In this document: positions 25,270 through 33,768 of the stretch, piece by piece
Numbering within the stretch: position 1 is the stretch's first letter
Layout: every line of letters starts with the position of its first letter
DNA from: an uncultured Clostridia bacterium
GTDB lineage: Bacteria > Bacillota > Clostridia > TANB77 > CAG-508
Assembly: GCA_934178475.1 (NCBI GenBank)
Contig: CAKPQH010000001.1
Location: 62,001-126,000 of the forward strand
DNA: 64,000 nucleotides
Direction: 5' to 3'
Notes under the pieces: generated by a model
What the model was told of the DNA's origin: nothing
The model's database searches: none
The model's input: the letters and a program-made list of their open reading frames with translations, nothing else
Program-made: the position numbers and the translations under genes

Positions 25270-26067
25270 TTAAATGCTATAATCATAAATTTTATTTCTA
25301 TACTTGATAATCATACCTTCTGACATATTGCTATATGTTTTTAAAATAATATTTTTATCAAATTTGCTATAATTTTTGTCAATAACATTCATATAAATAT
25401 ATATATATGGATCTATTTCTTCCATTCTTTCATCGATGAATTTTAATAATTCATTTATTCCAAATTCCTTATTCTCTTTTATCAATTTATCCCATTTTAA
25501 AATTTTTTTATCAGTTGCAGTCAAAACTTCCTGTATAACATCTTGTTGTTCTTGCTTATTTAATGTTAAACATTGGTATATAGCCTCTTCATTAAATTTT
25601 CCTTTAATTTTACTTAAAGCATTATATTCTTTTTCTTCTTTTTCGTTTTTATGTTCTTTGACAAATTTTTTAATCAAATCTTCATTATCTACTGTAAATA
25701 TTCTTTTTAATTCTTTATAGTTCTTGAAGAAGTCTTCTTCTCTAAACTTAGGAGTTTTTAGTTCATATTGTACTTCAATAAAATCATTGCCATCATCATT
25801 TTCTTTTTTTCTTTCTGGCAATTTGAAATCATCATCTTTTTTTCCAATAAGATTTTTATTTTCTTGTTTCATTTCTTCGATTTCAGATTTTAGATTATTC
25901 AATTCTGTTCTTTTTTCTTCAATTATATAATCATAATCCTGCATTTTGTTTACAAAATATCTCTTAGCATTATCATCCATCCTTTTCAATATATTCTTGA
26001 AAAGGAAGAAAACAAATACAAGCATTATTATGATTAATATGACAGCAGCAACTATCAACTCTACCAT
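25270..26067 (-). CDS. b/delta-like stator fusion of the F1-like ATPase
   Basis: 265 aa. One N-terminal membrane helix (about 3-24, ELIVAAVILIIIMLVFVFFL), a charged coiled coil (about 30-75, RTELNNLKSEIEEMKQENKN), a linker, and a C-terminal helical region. The last 20 residues, SNMSEGMIIKYRNKIYDYSI, resemble the end of the delta subunit (GG-x-IRIGDK-x-DGSI). This gives a b-helix joined to a delta-like head, an arrangement also known from some actinobacterial synthases. Position between c and alpha agrees with the atpE-atpF-atpH-atpA order. It would be the peripheral stalk that holds the alpha-beta ring against gamma. Similarity is weak except at the ends. Confidence 0.7.
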   Translation of the reverse strand: MVELIVAAVILIIIMLVFVFFLFKNILKRMDDNAKRYFVNKMQDYDYIIEEKRTELNNLKSEIEEMKQENKNLIGKKDDDFKLPERKKENDDGNDFIEVQYELKTPKFREEDFFKNYKELKRIFTVDNEDLIKKFVKEHKNEKEEKEYNALSKIKGKFNEEAIYQCLTLNKQEQQDVIQEVLTATDKKILKWDKLIKENKEFGINELLKFIDERMEEIDPYIYIYMNVIDKNYSKFDKNIILKTYSNMSEGMIIKYRNKIYDYSI

Positions 26068-26096
26068 AGCTTTTGTTCCTTCCTAATAATTTATCT

Positions 26097-26351
26097 TTAT
26101 ACTACTAATGGATTATAAAACAATAATAAAAATGTAAAAGCAAACAATATAAGTAAAAATATTGCAAGTATTATTATTACTGTCATAACAGAGTGTACTA
26201 TATCACTTTTTGTTTCAGGGTTTCTACCAACTGCTTCTGCAACTTTAGATCCCAATATTCCAACTCCTATTCCTAATCCTAAAAATGTAAGTCCTAACAT
26301 TATTCCTATACAATATAATGTCGCAACTAATATACCAGCATTATCCATCAT
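26097..26351 (-). CDS. c-like proteolipid of the F1-like ATPase, lacking the ion-binding carboxylate
   Basis: 84 aa, two membrane helices. Helix 1 is glycine-rich in the c-subunit manner (LGLGIGVGILGSKVAEAVG) and the cytoplasmic loop is GRNPETKSD (ordinary RQPE/RNPE). Counting from that loop, the residue that is Glu or Asp in every ion-pumping c subunit is Ala63 (IIILAIFLLI). No acidic residue occurs anywhere in helix 2 or in the core of helix 1. A ring of this protein could form but should not bind H+ or Na+. GGAGG lies five bases before the first of two adjacent ATGs. It precedes the b/delta-like gene as in atp operons. Confidence 0.88.
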   Translation of the reverse strand: MMDNAGILVATLYCIGIMLGLTFLGLGIGVGILGSKVAEAVGRNPETKSDIVHSVMTVIIILAIFLLILFAFTFLLLFYNPLVV

Positions 26352-26365
26352 TCATTCCTCCAATT

Positions 26366-27922
26366 TTAATATTTATAATTTTTAATTTTAGCCTTTAAAT
26401 TTGTTTCTACCTTATTATTGTTATAATAAGTATTTTCAAGTTTTATAGTTATATAATCTGCTTGTTTTATTTCATCTGTATTATCAATATAACCCGTATA
26501 CCCTTGTGTAGTAACTGCTGTATTTATTTTTGCAGTATTCATTGTTATTTCTTGTACACAATCAAAACTATCATTTAAATATACTCTTAATATAGGTTTA
26601 TTTGAAGAATTTTCCCCATATATATAGTTTCCATCTATCTTTAAATTATAATAAATTTTTTCAGATGTTATTTTTATAAAACTTAACTTTTCTGTTTGCT
26701 TTAATGTTTTAACAGGCATTGAATCTTCAACTGTATCGACTGTTGCAGCATCAGAATAGACTATTCTGTAACCTATTTCAACCGAATAATTTGTATCTGG
26801 TATTAAGTCTTGTACTCTATATGATGTACCATTTTTATCTAATGAAACTGATTGTATTAACTCATTTCCTTTATATACCTTAGCATACACAACATTGTAT
26901 TTTCCATCTGGGTCATTTACAGTATAACTTATATCAATAAATGTACTTGCAGATGTAACACCATTTAATTCAATACTTCTGGCAGATTCTTTTTCTTCAT
27001 CTTCTTCTTGATTGTCTTTATTCTTCTTATTTAGTACACTATTAAAAGCATCTTTTACATTTTGTGACCATTTATTAAGTGTTGAAGCTAATTTATTTCT
27101 ATTGCTTTCTTGGTCACCCTCACTTCCAATAATTGTTGCCTGATTGTTTTCTACTGTTGTTGAAGTACCTCCGCCATTTACTATTACCTGAGAATTTTCT
27201 GTATTATTTTCTTCATTTGTAGTATTATTATCCTCTACATTTTTCTTTTCTTTCTCTACATATTCATTTGTACTTCCTATAATCTTTTTAAGATTTATTT
27301 CTTCATTATTAAAGATTAATTTTTCATTCGCAACATCAAAAGTGAAATCTTGAGTTATTAATTTTATTCCATTAATCGTTCTAATATCCATTTCGTTATT
27401 TAACAATAACGCATTTCCAGCCTTATCTATTATTATCATCAAATAATCTTTTGCATCTAATGAACCTATGTCATTTCCAATGGTGTCTGATATAATTAAA
27501 TATTTTCTATCAGCCATCTTATAAAATGAACTGCTTGCAGAGGAACTTTTTACCTTATTACTACCTTTTATCTTCTTTATTTCTCCTCCATTTAACACCT
27601 GATAAAAAGTTCCATACAAGTCTACATTTTTCTTGTTAACATCATAAGCTACAACATTTTCACCTAATTTATATTCTTTTTTTGTTATATTTTCTTTCAA
27701 ATAATAGCTGCCTGTCCACTTTTTAGAAATTAGAGCAGGATTTTCTAATTCTATATAATTATAATCACTATCATATATAAAAGCTGTTGATTCTACTTCA
27801 TATTTCTCTTTATCTGTTCTCAAGACAATTATCACGCCACAAATAAGTAAAGCCAATATAATTACTACTATAAAAGTAAACATTGTAAATTTCATTTTAT
27901 TTCCTGCTGTTAAATTTCTCAA
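26366..27922 (-). CDS. Surface protein with one FN3-like domain, F1-like ATPase cluster
   Basis: 518 aa. A TTG start (GGGGGTG seven bases upstream) is used here; an ATG nine codons later (ending 27895, after AGGA) is an alternative. One N-terminal membrane helix (about 14-33), an ectodomain of about 170 residues containing KYLIISDTIGNDIGSLDAKD similar to the other big proteins, a Gly/Asn/Thr linker (about 230-300), an FN3-like domain (SASTFIDISYTVNDPDGKYN, then LIPDTNYSVEIGYRIVY), and a C-terminal beta-rich domain. It lies directly before the c-like gene with 14 bases between. There is no sortase motif. It should stand on the outer face as a likely partner of the ATPase base. Confidence 0.75.
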   Translation of the reverse strand: MRNLTAGNKMKFTMFTFIVVIILALLICGVIIVLRTDKEKYEVESTAFIYDSDYNYIELENPALISKKWTGSYYLKENITKKEYKLGENVVAYDVNKKNVDLYGTFYQVLNGGEIKKIKGSNKVKSSSASSSFYKMADRKYLIISDTIGNDIGSLDAKDYLMIIIDKAGNALLLNNEMDIRTINGIKLITQDFTFDVANEKLIFNNEEINLKKIIGSTNEYVEKEKKNVEDNNTTNEENNTENSQVIVNGGGTSTTVENNQATIIGSEGDQESNRNKLASTLNKWSQNVKDAFNSVLNKKNKDNQEEDEEKESARSIELNGVTSASTFIDISYTVNDPDGKYNVVYAKVYKGNELIQSVSLDKNGTSYRVQDLIPDTNYSVEIGYRIVYSDAATVDTVEDSMPVKTLKQTEKLSFIKITSEKIYYNLKIDGNYIYGENSSNKPILRVYLNDSFDCVQEITMNTAKINTAVTTQGYTGYIDNTDEIKQADYITIKLENTYYNNNKVETNLKAKIKNYKY

Positions 27923-27935
27923 AAGATTTCACCCC

Positions 27936-30900
27936 CTATTTATACACATTAAATATTTCAACTGTATCTCCATATTTAGAATTGTTTATTCTTTGTATGT
28001 CATTGCCATATACAATACCATAATCTGTATTATATAACGCTAATGTTATTAAATATCCCCTATTTTGGTTAAATTCAAATGGTAAATTTAATTTATAATA
28101 AGTATCTCCTGTCTTTGATTCAAAATCTACCCATTGTATACCATCTTCTTGACCAATTTTCAATACTCCTGTTTTCCATAATGTACTATCTGATGAAATA
28201 TCCTTTTTCTCATACTCGTATATTGTATACTGAATCAAATTAATATTTTTCAAATGATATGAATTTGAAAATTGCATTACAGTAGTATATAAATCATTTT
28301 TGGCACTGTTTTCAAGACTTACTATTCCTTTATCTACATCTGCTTCATTATTTATTGCATTTATTGTACAAAGAATTTCATTTGGATCAGGTATATTTAA
28401 ATTATTATCTTTTTTTATTGTTATTGAATATTTAAAATAATAAGTCTTTGAAAAAGCCACATTATTTATATACATTTTTTCATTTGTTATGTTTTTGCCT
28501 TCAAGTACAAGTTTAGTTACCTCTTCTCCATTAGAATTATATATCTTTTGTGATATTTCTTTTCCAGTTTCATCATAGTAATATGCTTCAATTTTTATTT
28601 CTCCATTTACTATAACGCAATCTAAATCTTTTATTGTTGTATTTATTCTTATTGAATTAGATCCATCATCATTATCCAATCTTGTAAATCTCCATCCAGT
28701 TGTGCAATCATCTAACGCCTGTATTGTAAATTCTTTTTCAATATATTCAAGTTCACTATTATTAACCATTGGTATCATTCTTAATTTATACTTTTCTCCA
28801 AATTTAAATACATTTTGTCCGTTTTGAGATCCCTCCATAAATTGGTTATTATAAGGTCCTATACCAATAGAAAAATATCTATCTATCAATGTATTTTCTT
28901 TATTTTTACCTACTAATACTGAAGATTGCAAAATGCCTCTTGAATTATAAAATTCACATTTTATTGAATCGTAAAACTTTTGATCTCCATCTACTTGTTG
29001 TCCATCAACTATTTTATATGTGATATCTAAATTTCTATCTGAAAATTTTGTAGCTGAATACTCAATATTTATGTCACTAATATCAACTTTTCTTCCAGTA
29101 TTAAATGAATACTTAACGCCCGTTCTTCGCACATCCCTATCGAAAAAATACTTTCCAGGTACATATGCAATTTTCATTACATATGAAGCACGTGCCTCTA
29201 AATTGCCGATTAAATAATTGCCAATTCCCATATCAGTATCTGTTCCATTATATTCTTCATATACTGTTTTTCCATCTTTTACAACTTCCTTGTAAATTGT
29301 ATACTGATCGTATATTTCTTCTTTACCTGTTTTATTATTTATTTTATATACTTCAAAATTAAGTCTATCAAATTTATCTTCACTTACATCATTATACTTA
29401 TTAACATTAAATGTTTTTATATTAAAATATGCAGATCCTGTTGTTACACTTGTATTTTTTACTTGAATTGATGGAACAATCTTTTTATTTACAGGTAAAT
29501 CCTGCGTTGTACCTGATGAAGTTAAAAAATGTTTTTGTTGTACATTTACATCACTATATTTCAAAGAACTTTCTCCATATGCAAATGTAATACTTCTATC
29601 TGCTCCACTTGAAAGCTTAATATTACTTATTACATTTGATTTTTTAAATTCTATTCCAGTCTTTTTATAAGCTTTTCCAATTATTGATGAGTCCCATTTA
29701 TTTTCATTTAAGTCTAAATATTCTCCATTGTCATTTACATATGCTACATATTCTTCTTGAGTATCATTATTATCAATTTTACCATTAAATCCAACTTTTC
29801 CTGTATTATAATACATTTCGTATTTAATTTTATATGTTATCTCGGGATTATTTGCTCCCATTGCGATTAAATCCATTAACGCTTGATTCTCATCCTCAGA
29901 TAAATCAAAATCTATATAATATTTTGAATTATCATAAGTTAATTTTTGGTTTTTAAATTCTTTTTTATAAGTTCCAGCTATTTCAAACGTCATATCAACC
30001 ATTGCAACCCTAGATAATATATCTATATCAGAATACTGTTTTTGTCCAAATATTATTCTTATAATTTGTTCTGATTCATATTTATTTACATCTTCCACGC
30101 AATAAATATATTGATTTAACTCGTCTTCACCAATTTCAACAATTGGTGAAAATTTTATAGATCCTACTTTTTTAGTTTGGAAATTATTTTCTCCCTCAAT
30201 TAATGAATATTTATACTCTATAATATATTCTCGATTTTTCACTAAATGTTTGAACTCTATTTCAGCATTATTTGAATCTCTTGCTACTAAAATTTCTTCA
30301 CCATTTATTGTAAGTTTATCCATTGTATCATCGCCAACTATAGCTTTATCTGGGTCATTAATTGAATAAACATATTTTAAAACATTTCCATTTTCATCAT
30401 CTACATAAGATTCTTTAGCATACATTGTTATAACAGGTTCTTGTTTCAACGGAATTTTTTCTGTTGTTCCTTTAGAAGCTTCTTTCGTGCCATCTGCATA
30501 TATTACTTTATAGCCAAATTTATACTTATTTCCTCTCTTCATTTTTTCTTCTGTATCGCTGAAAAATACTTTATAAGAAGGAATTGTTTTGCCGCTATAT
30601 TCTAATTCACCACTATTAAGTATTTCTTCATCATCTTCATTATAAACATAATATACTATTGCAGTAGTAGGTTTTGATTCACGTTTAAAATCAGCAGTAA
30701 TATTATATCCAACAATTGTATCATCATTTAAATTGTCATTCTTATGATCTCCTGCATCTTTGTCATTTAAAATTTCTATAGCCTTAGGCGGTTTTTTATC
30801 GCTAATTGTTTCACTTGTATCTACTGTCACCCATGCTGCTGTATAAGTTTCATTTCCTTTAACATACAAATCATTACTTAATTGTAATTCCAAATTTGTA

Positions 30901-33533
30901 GGATCATTTATTACTGGAATTAAGTTTTTATATGTCGTTGAGTCGTACATCATTGTTGCTCCTATAGTAAAGCATGTATCAGAACTCTCCTCTAATCCCA
31001 TTGATGTCGAATTAATATCAATTCCCTTTTGATTAATTAAATCCTTAAAAGACTCTGCAGATTCATTATAGCTCTTATAATTACTTCTATTAATTACTTT
31101 TTCAGCTTTATTTGTATTATTTATGCTATATCTATCACTTGCTTGTACTACAATAGTTACACTAGATAAATTATCTAAAGATTCAGTATCTGCTGTATTT
31201 AAAGAATCTAATTTTAATTTAAGACTAAATTTCTTTGTAGTATCTGGTGGAGGCATTGAATACATTGCTTTTACTGAAGTATATTCTTTTGTTGTTATTC
31301 TAATAGTACCTATTAACACATTTTCTCTTGTTATAGATGCCCCATTTTCATCTTTTTCTCCTATATTTATAGTTGCATATACATTAAAAACATAGGTATC
31401 TTTAGCTTTTAAATTTGACATATCAATATTAATTGTTATATTTCCATCTTGATCTCTACCATATAGTTTATCATCATAAATTGCAGTTTCGCCCATTGAA
31501 TTTTTATATTCAATTTTTATATTTTTATTATTATCGATTGCCTTTTGTTCATCATTAATTTTTATATTACCTTTAATATATGTTGCTCCAAGTCCTATTT
31601 CTTCCCATGAAACAGTCGGCATAGCTTTTGGTGGCATTGATAATAAAGCAACTCCATCTTTTACAACTTCAAAATATTTTTCATTGTCATACATTGTAGC
31701 AACTATTTTTAACACATACGTTTTTTCAGCTACAACTGGACTATCACTATCTTTATTATAATCAACACTAACAATTTCTTCAGTTGTATCTTTTTTATTT
31801 CTATAACAAATCTCTCCTATAGTTCCATTAGATGCTACTTCATATAAACAATATTCATATGATTGTATAGCCCCATCTGAATCAGATATATTGCTTGCAT
31901 ATAAATTAAAGTTTCCGTTCTTTTTGTCTGTATATGAATCAGCTGTAAAATCTGCCACTTTCTTCAATGTAGTATACTCAAACTCATCTGTCCATGATAT
32001 TTTAACATTATCATATATAATATCATATAATTTTATTTTATATGGCTTGTTTGAATCCAACCCATTAAATACTATTGTTTTCATTTCTTTATTTATATTA
32101 ACTGTTGCTTTTGCATTTCCACTATTGTTTACATCTGCATAATAATCATATATTGAAACTTTAGCACTTTCCATTAATGAATTTCTATCTATAACAGCTT
32201 CAAAACTCATTGAATCGCTTGTAAACATATCCTTAACTATTTCTACCCCAACACTTGATGTTACAAAAGTTCTATAAACAAAATTTTTGCTATACATTGT
32301 ATCATCAATAACATATTTTGCAGATACAGTTAATGAATACTGTGTATTTGGAACAAGATTTTCCTTATTAACACTAAACTTCATATCCACAACATCAGCA
32401 GTCTCTCTTAGCATAATTTTTCCAGTTTTATCATTTCTAATTTGATATATAATATCATTATCCTGAGATAATAACTCATCTTTATCTGTAATAGAAATCT
32501 TTGCTTCCAGTTTATTAGCAGAAATATCTATATTCTCTACTTTAAATATTGGTTCACTAAGTTTTTTAGTTTTATCAACTTTAGTTTCATTTGAATCTTT
32601 TGGATAATCAATCTCTGACGGATCAAATTCTTCCTCATCTCCATCATCATTACCATTATCACTAGATCCATTAATCAATGTTGTTGAATTGTTTGTAGTA
32701 GATTGTTGATTGTTACCACCAACTACAACTGAACCATTTGTTTTTCCATCTTCTGTCTCATTATTTTCTGTGGTATTATTTTCTTCATTATTTTTTTCTT
32801 CATAATCAGCTAAATCTACTATATTTACATTATCATTAGAATTAATAATCATATTATCCAAACTCATTTTTATTTGTCCATCTTTAGTTACTATTTTGTC
32901 CCCTAAATTCAACTTAATGTTATCTGCTAATTCTATATAAGAATCTGATGATATAGTTTGATTACTAATTTCTTGATTATACAAGTTTACTATTTCATTG
33001 TCTGAATACTCAATTTCAATATAATCTTTTACTTCTTTTTGAATACCACTACTCAAATTTATTTTTATGTTTTCAGCAAGAATAAGATATTTATTATCTG
33101 ATATCTTCCATATAGCTTTATCAAATTGTATATCTGATTTTAAATTTTTTATTGTATATCTATCAGAAGTCTTTTTTATCTCTTTATTTGCATTTATATT
33201 ATAGTATACAATTGGATTTAAATCTATATTATTCAAATCTAATAAAACACTCTCTTTTAATGCTTCTGTATTTCCACTTGTATAATGAACAAAATTTTCT
33301 TTTTCAATTGTAATTTTTTCTCCTTCCGTATCATTAAAGACAATTTTGTCATCATATGATTTAGTATATGTTTCATCCTCATAAAAATAGTATCTATCTG
33401 ATAAGTTATTTAATATATATCCAGACTCACTAAAATTTAATTCCTTCTGTTTTTTTACATTCACAGTATTATAAACTAATATCGTACCCAATAATACTAT
33501 TATACTTAAGAAAAATATTATATATTTTTTCAT
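27936..33533 (-). CDS. 1865-aa surface protein with FN3-like repeats, first gene of the F1-like ATPase operon
   Basis: The start is the ATG ending 33533, eight bases after AAAGGAG; the longer frame (to 33575) begins at the transcription start and is rejected. One membrane helix (about 4-21, IIFFLSIIVLLGTILVYN), a membrane-proximal ectodomain to about residue 250 (includes AIWKISDNKYLILAENIKIN), a low-complexity Asn/Thr/Glu linker (about 255-325), then FN3-like repeats to the end. Repeats share a start like ISDSDGAI or NDPDKAI and a closing strand like LVPNTQYSLTVSAKY. There is no C-terminal anchor, so the protein hangs outward from its N-terminal helix. It is followed after 13 bases by the 518-aa homologue and then the ATPase subunits. 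Confidence 0.8.
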   Translation of the reverse strand: MKKYIIFFLSIIVLLGTILVYNTVNVKKQKELNFSESGYILNNLSDRYYFYEDETYTKSYDDKIVFNDTEGEKITIEKENFVHYTSGNTEALKESVLLDLNNIDLNPIVYYNINANKEIKKTSDRYTIKNLKSDIQFDKAIWKISDNKYLILAENIKINLSSGIQKEVKDYIEIEYSDNEIVNLYNQEISNQTISSDSYIELADNIKLNLGDKIVTKDGQIKMSLDNMIINSNDNVNIVDLADYEEKNNEENNTTENNETEDGKTNGSVVVGGNNQQSTTNNSTTLINGSSDNGNDDGDEEEFDPSEIDYPKDSNETKVDKTKKLSEPIFKVENIDISANKLEAKISITDKDELLSQDNDIIYQIRNDKTGKIMLRETADVVDMKFSVNKENLVPNTQYSLTVSAKYVIDDTMYSKNFVYRTFVTSSVGVEIVKDMFTSDSMSFEAVIDRNSLMESAKVSIYDYYADVNNSGNAKATVNINKEMKTIVFNGLDSNKPYKIKLYDIIYDNVKISWTDEFEYTTLKKVADFTADSYTDKKNGNFNLYASNISDSDGAIQSYEYCLYEVASNGTIGEICYRNKKDTTEEIVSVDYNKDSDSPVVAEKTYVLKIVATMYDNEKYFEVVKDGVALLSMPPKAMPTVSWEEIGLGATYIKGNIKINDEQKAIDNNKNIKIEYKNSMGETAIYDDKLYGRDQDGNITINIDMSNLKAKDTYVFNVYATINIGEKDENGASITRENVLIGTIRITTKEYTSVKAMYSMPPPDTTKKFSLKLKLDSLNTADTESLDNLSSVTIVVQASDRYSINNTNKAEKVINRSNYKSYNESAESFKDLINQKGIDINSTSMGLEESSDTCFTIGATMMYDSTTYKNLIPVINDPTNLELQLSNDLYVKGNETYTAAWVTVDTSETISDKKPPKAIEILNDKDAGDHKNDNLNDDTIVGYNITADFKRESKPTTAIVYYVYNEDDEEILNSGELEYSGKTIPSYKVFFSDTEEKMKRGNKYKFGYKVIYADGTKEASKGTTEKIPLKQEPVITMYAKESYVDDENGNVLKYVYSINDPDKAIVGDDTMDKLTINGEEILVARDSNNAEIEFKHLVKNREYIIEYKYSLIEGENNFQTKKVGSIKFSPIVEIGEDELNQYIYCVEDVNKYESEQIIRIIFGQKQYSDIDILSRVAMVDMTFEIAGTYKKEFKNQKLTYDNSKYYIDFDLSEDENQALMDLIAMGANNPEITYKIKYEMYYNTGKVGFNGKIDNNDTQEEYVAYVNDNGEYLDLNENKWDSSIIGKAYKKTGIEFKKSNVISNIKLSSGADRSITFAYGESSLKYSDVNVQQKHFLTSSGTTQDLPVNKKIVPSIQVKNTSVTTGSAYFNIKTFNVNKYNDVSEDKFDRLNFEVYKINNKTGKEEIYDQYTIYKEVVKDGKTVYEEYNGTDTDMGIGNYLIGNLEARASYVMKIAYVPGKYFFDRDVRRTGVKYSFNTGRKVDISDINIEYSATKFSDRNLDITYKIVDGQQVDGDQKFYDSIKCEFYNSRGILQSSVLVGKNKENTLIDRYFSIGIGPYNNQFMEGSQNGQNVFKFGEKYKLRMIPMVNNSELEYIEKEFTIQALDDCTTGWRFTRLDNDDGSNSIRINTTIKDLDCVIVNGEIKIEAYYYDETGKEISQKIYNSNGEEVTKLVLEGKNITNEKMYINNVAFSKTYYFKYSITIKKDNNLNIPDPNEILCTINAINNEADVDKGIVSLENSAKNDLYTTVMQFSNSYHLKNINLIQYTIYEYEKKDISSDSTLWKTGVLKIGQEDGIQWVDFESKTGDTYYKLNLPFEFNQNRGYLITLALYNTDYGIVYGNDIQRINNSKYGDTVEIFNVYK

Positions 33534-33579
33534 ATAAAAATCTCCTTTATCTCTCAAAAATGTGCATTTAACCATATTT

Positions 33580-33608
33580 ATAATAGCATATTAAATTTTT
33601 GTTTTCAA
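33580..33608 (-). promoter_or_regulatory. Promoter of the F1-like ATPase operon
   Basis: TTGAAA (33603-33608), 17 bases, TATTAT (33580-33585). It lies after the terminator of the giant-protein unit and about 45 bases before the ATG of the 1865-aa gene. The sequence further upstream (TTGACG and GTCAAAAC) may hold other signals. Confidence 0.7.
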
Positions 33609-33727
33609 GGTAAGTTTTGACAGCATTTTTTATAATTCGTCAAAAAAGCCCTAAAATACTGCTTGCGCAAGTTTAAAGTGCTTTTATTACATTTTTATAA
33701 CATTTTTATTACAGTTTTATTACAAAA

Positions 33728-33768
33728 AAATAAACCTATCTGTCTTTATTTGACAAATAGGTTTATTT
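33728..33768 (-). terminator. Terminator after the giant surface protein gene
   Basis: AAATAAACCTAT/ATAGGTTTATTT stem (12 bp) followed on the minus strand by a T run, abutting the stop codon. It splits the locus into two transcription units. Confidence 0.85.

Noticed and set aside
20116..27922. Housekeeping ATP synthase operon
   Set aside because: The c-like protein lacks the carboxylate, no a subunit is present, subunits are shortened and very divergent, and surface-protein genes are in the same unit.
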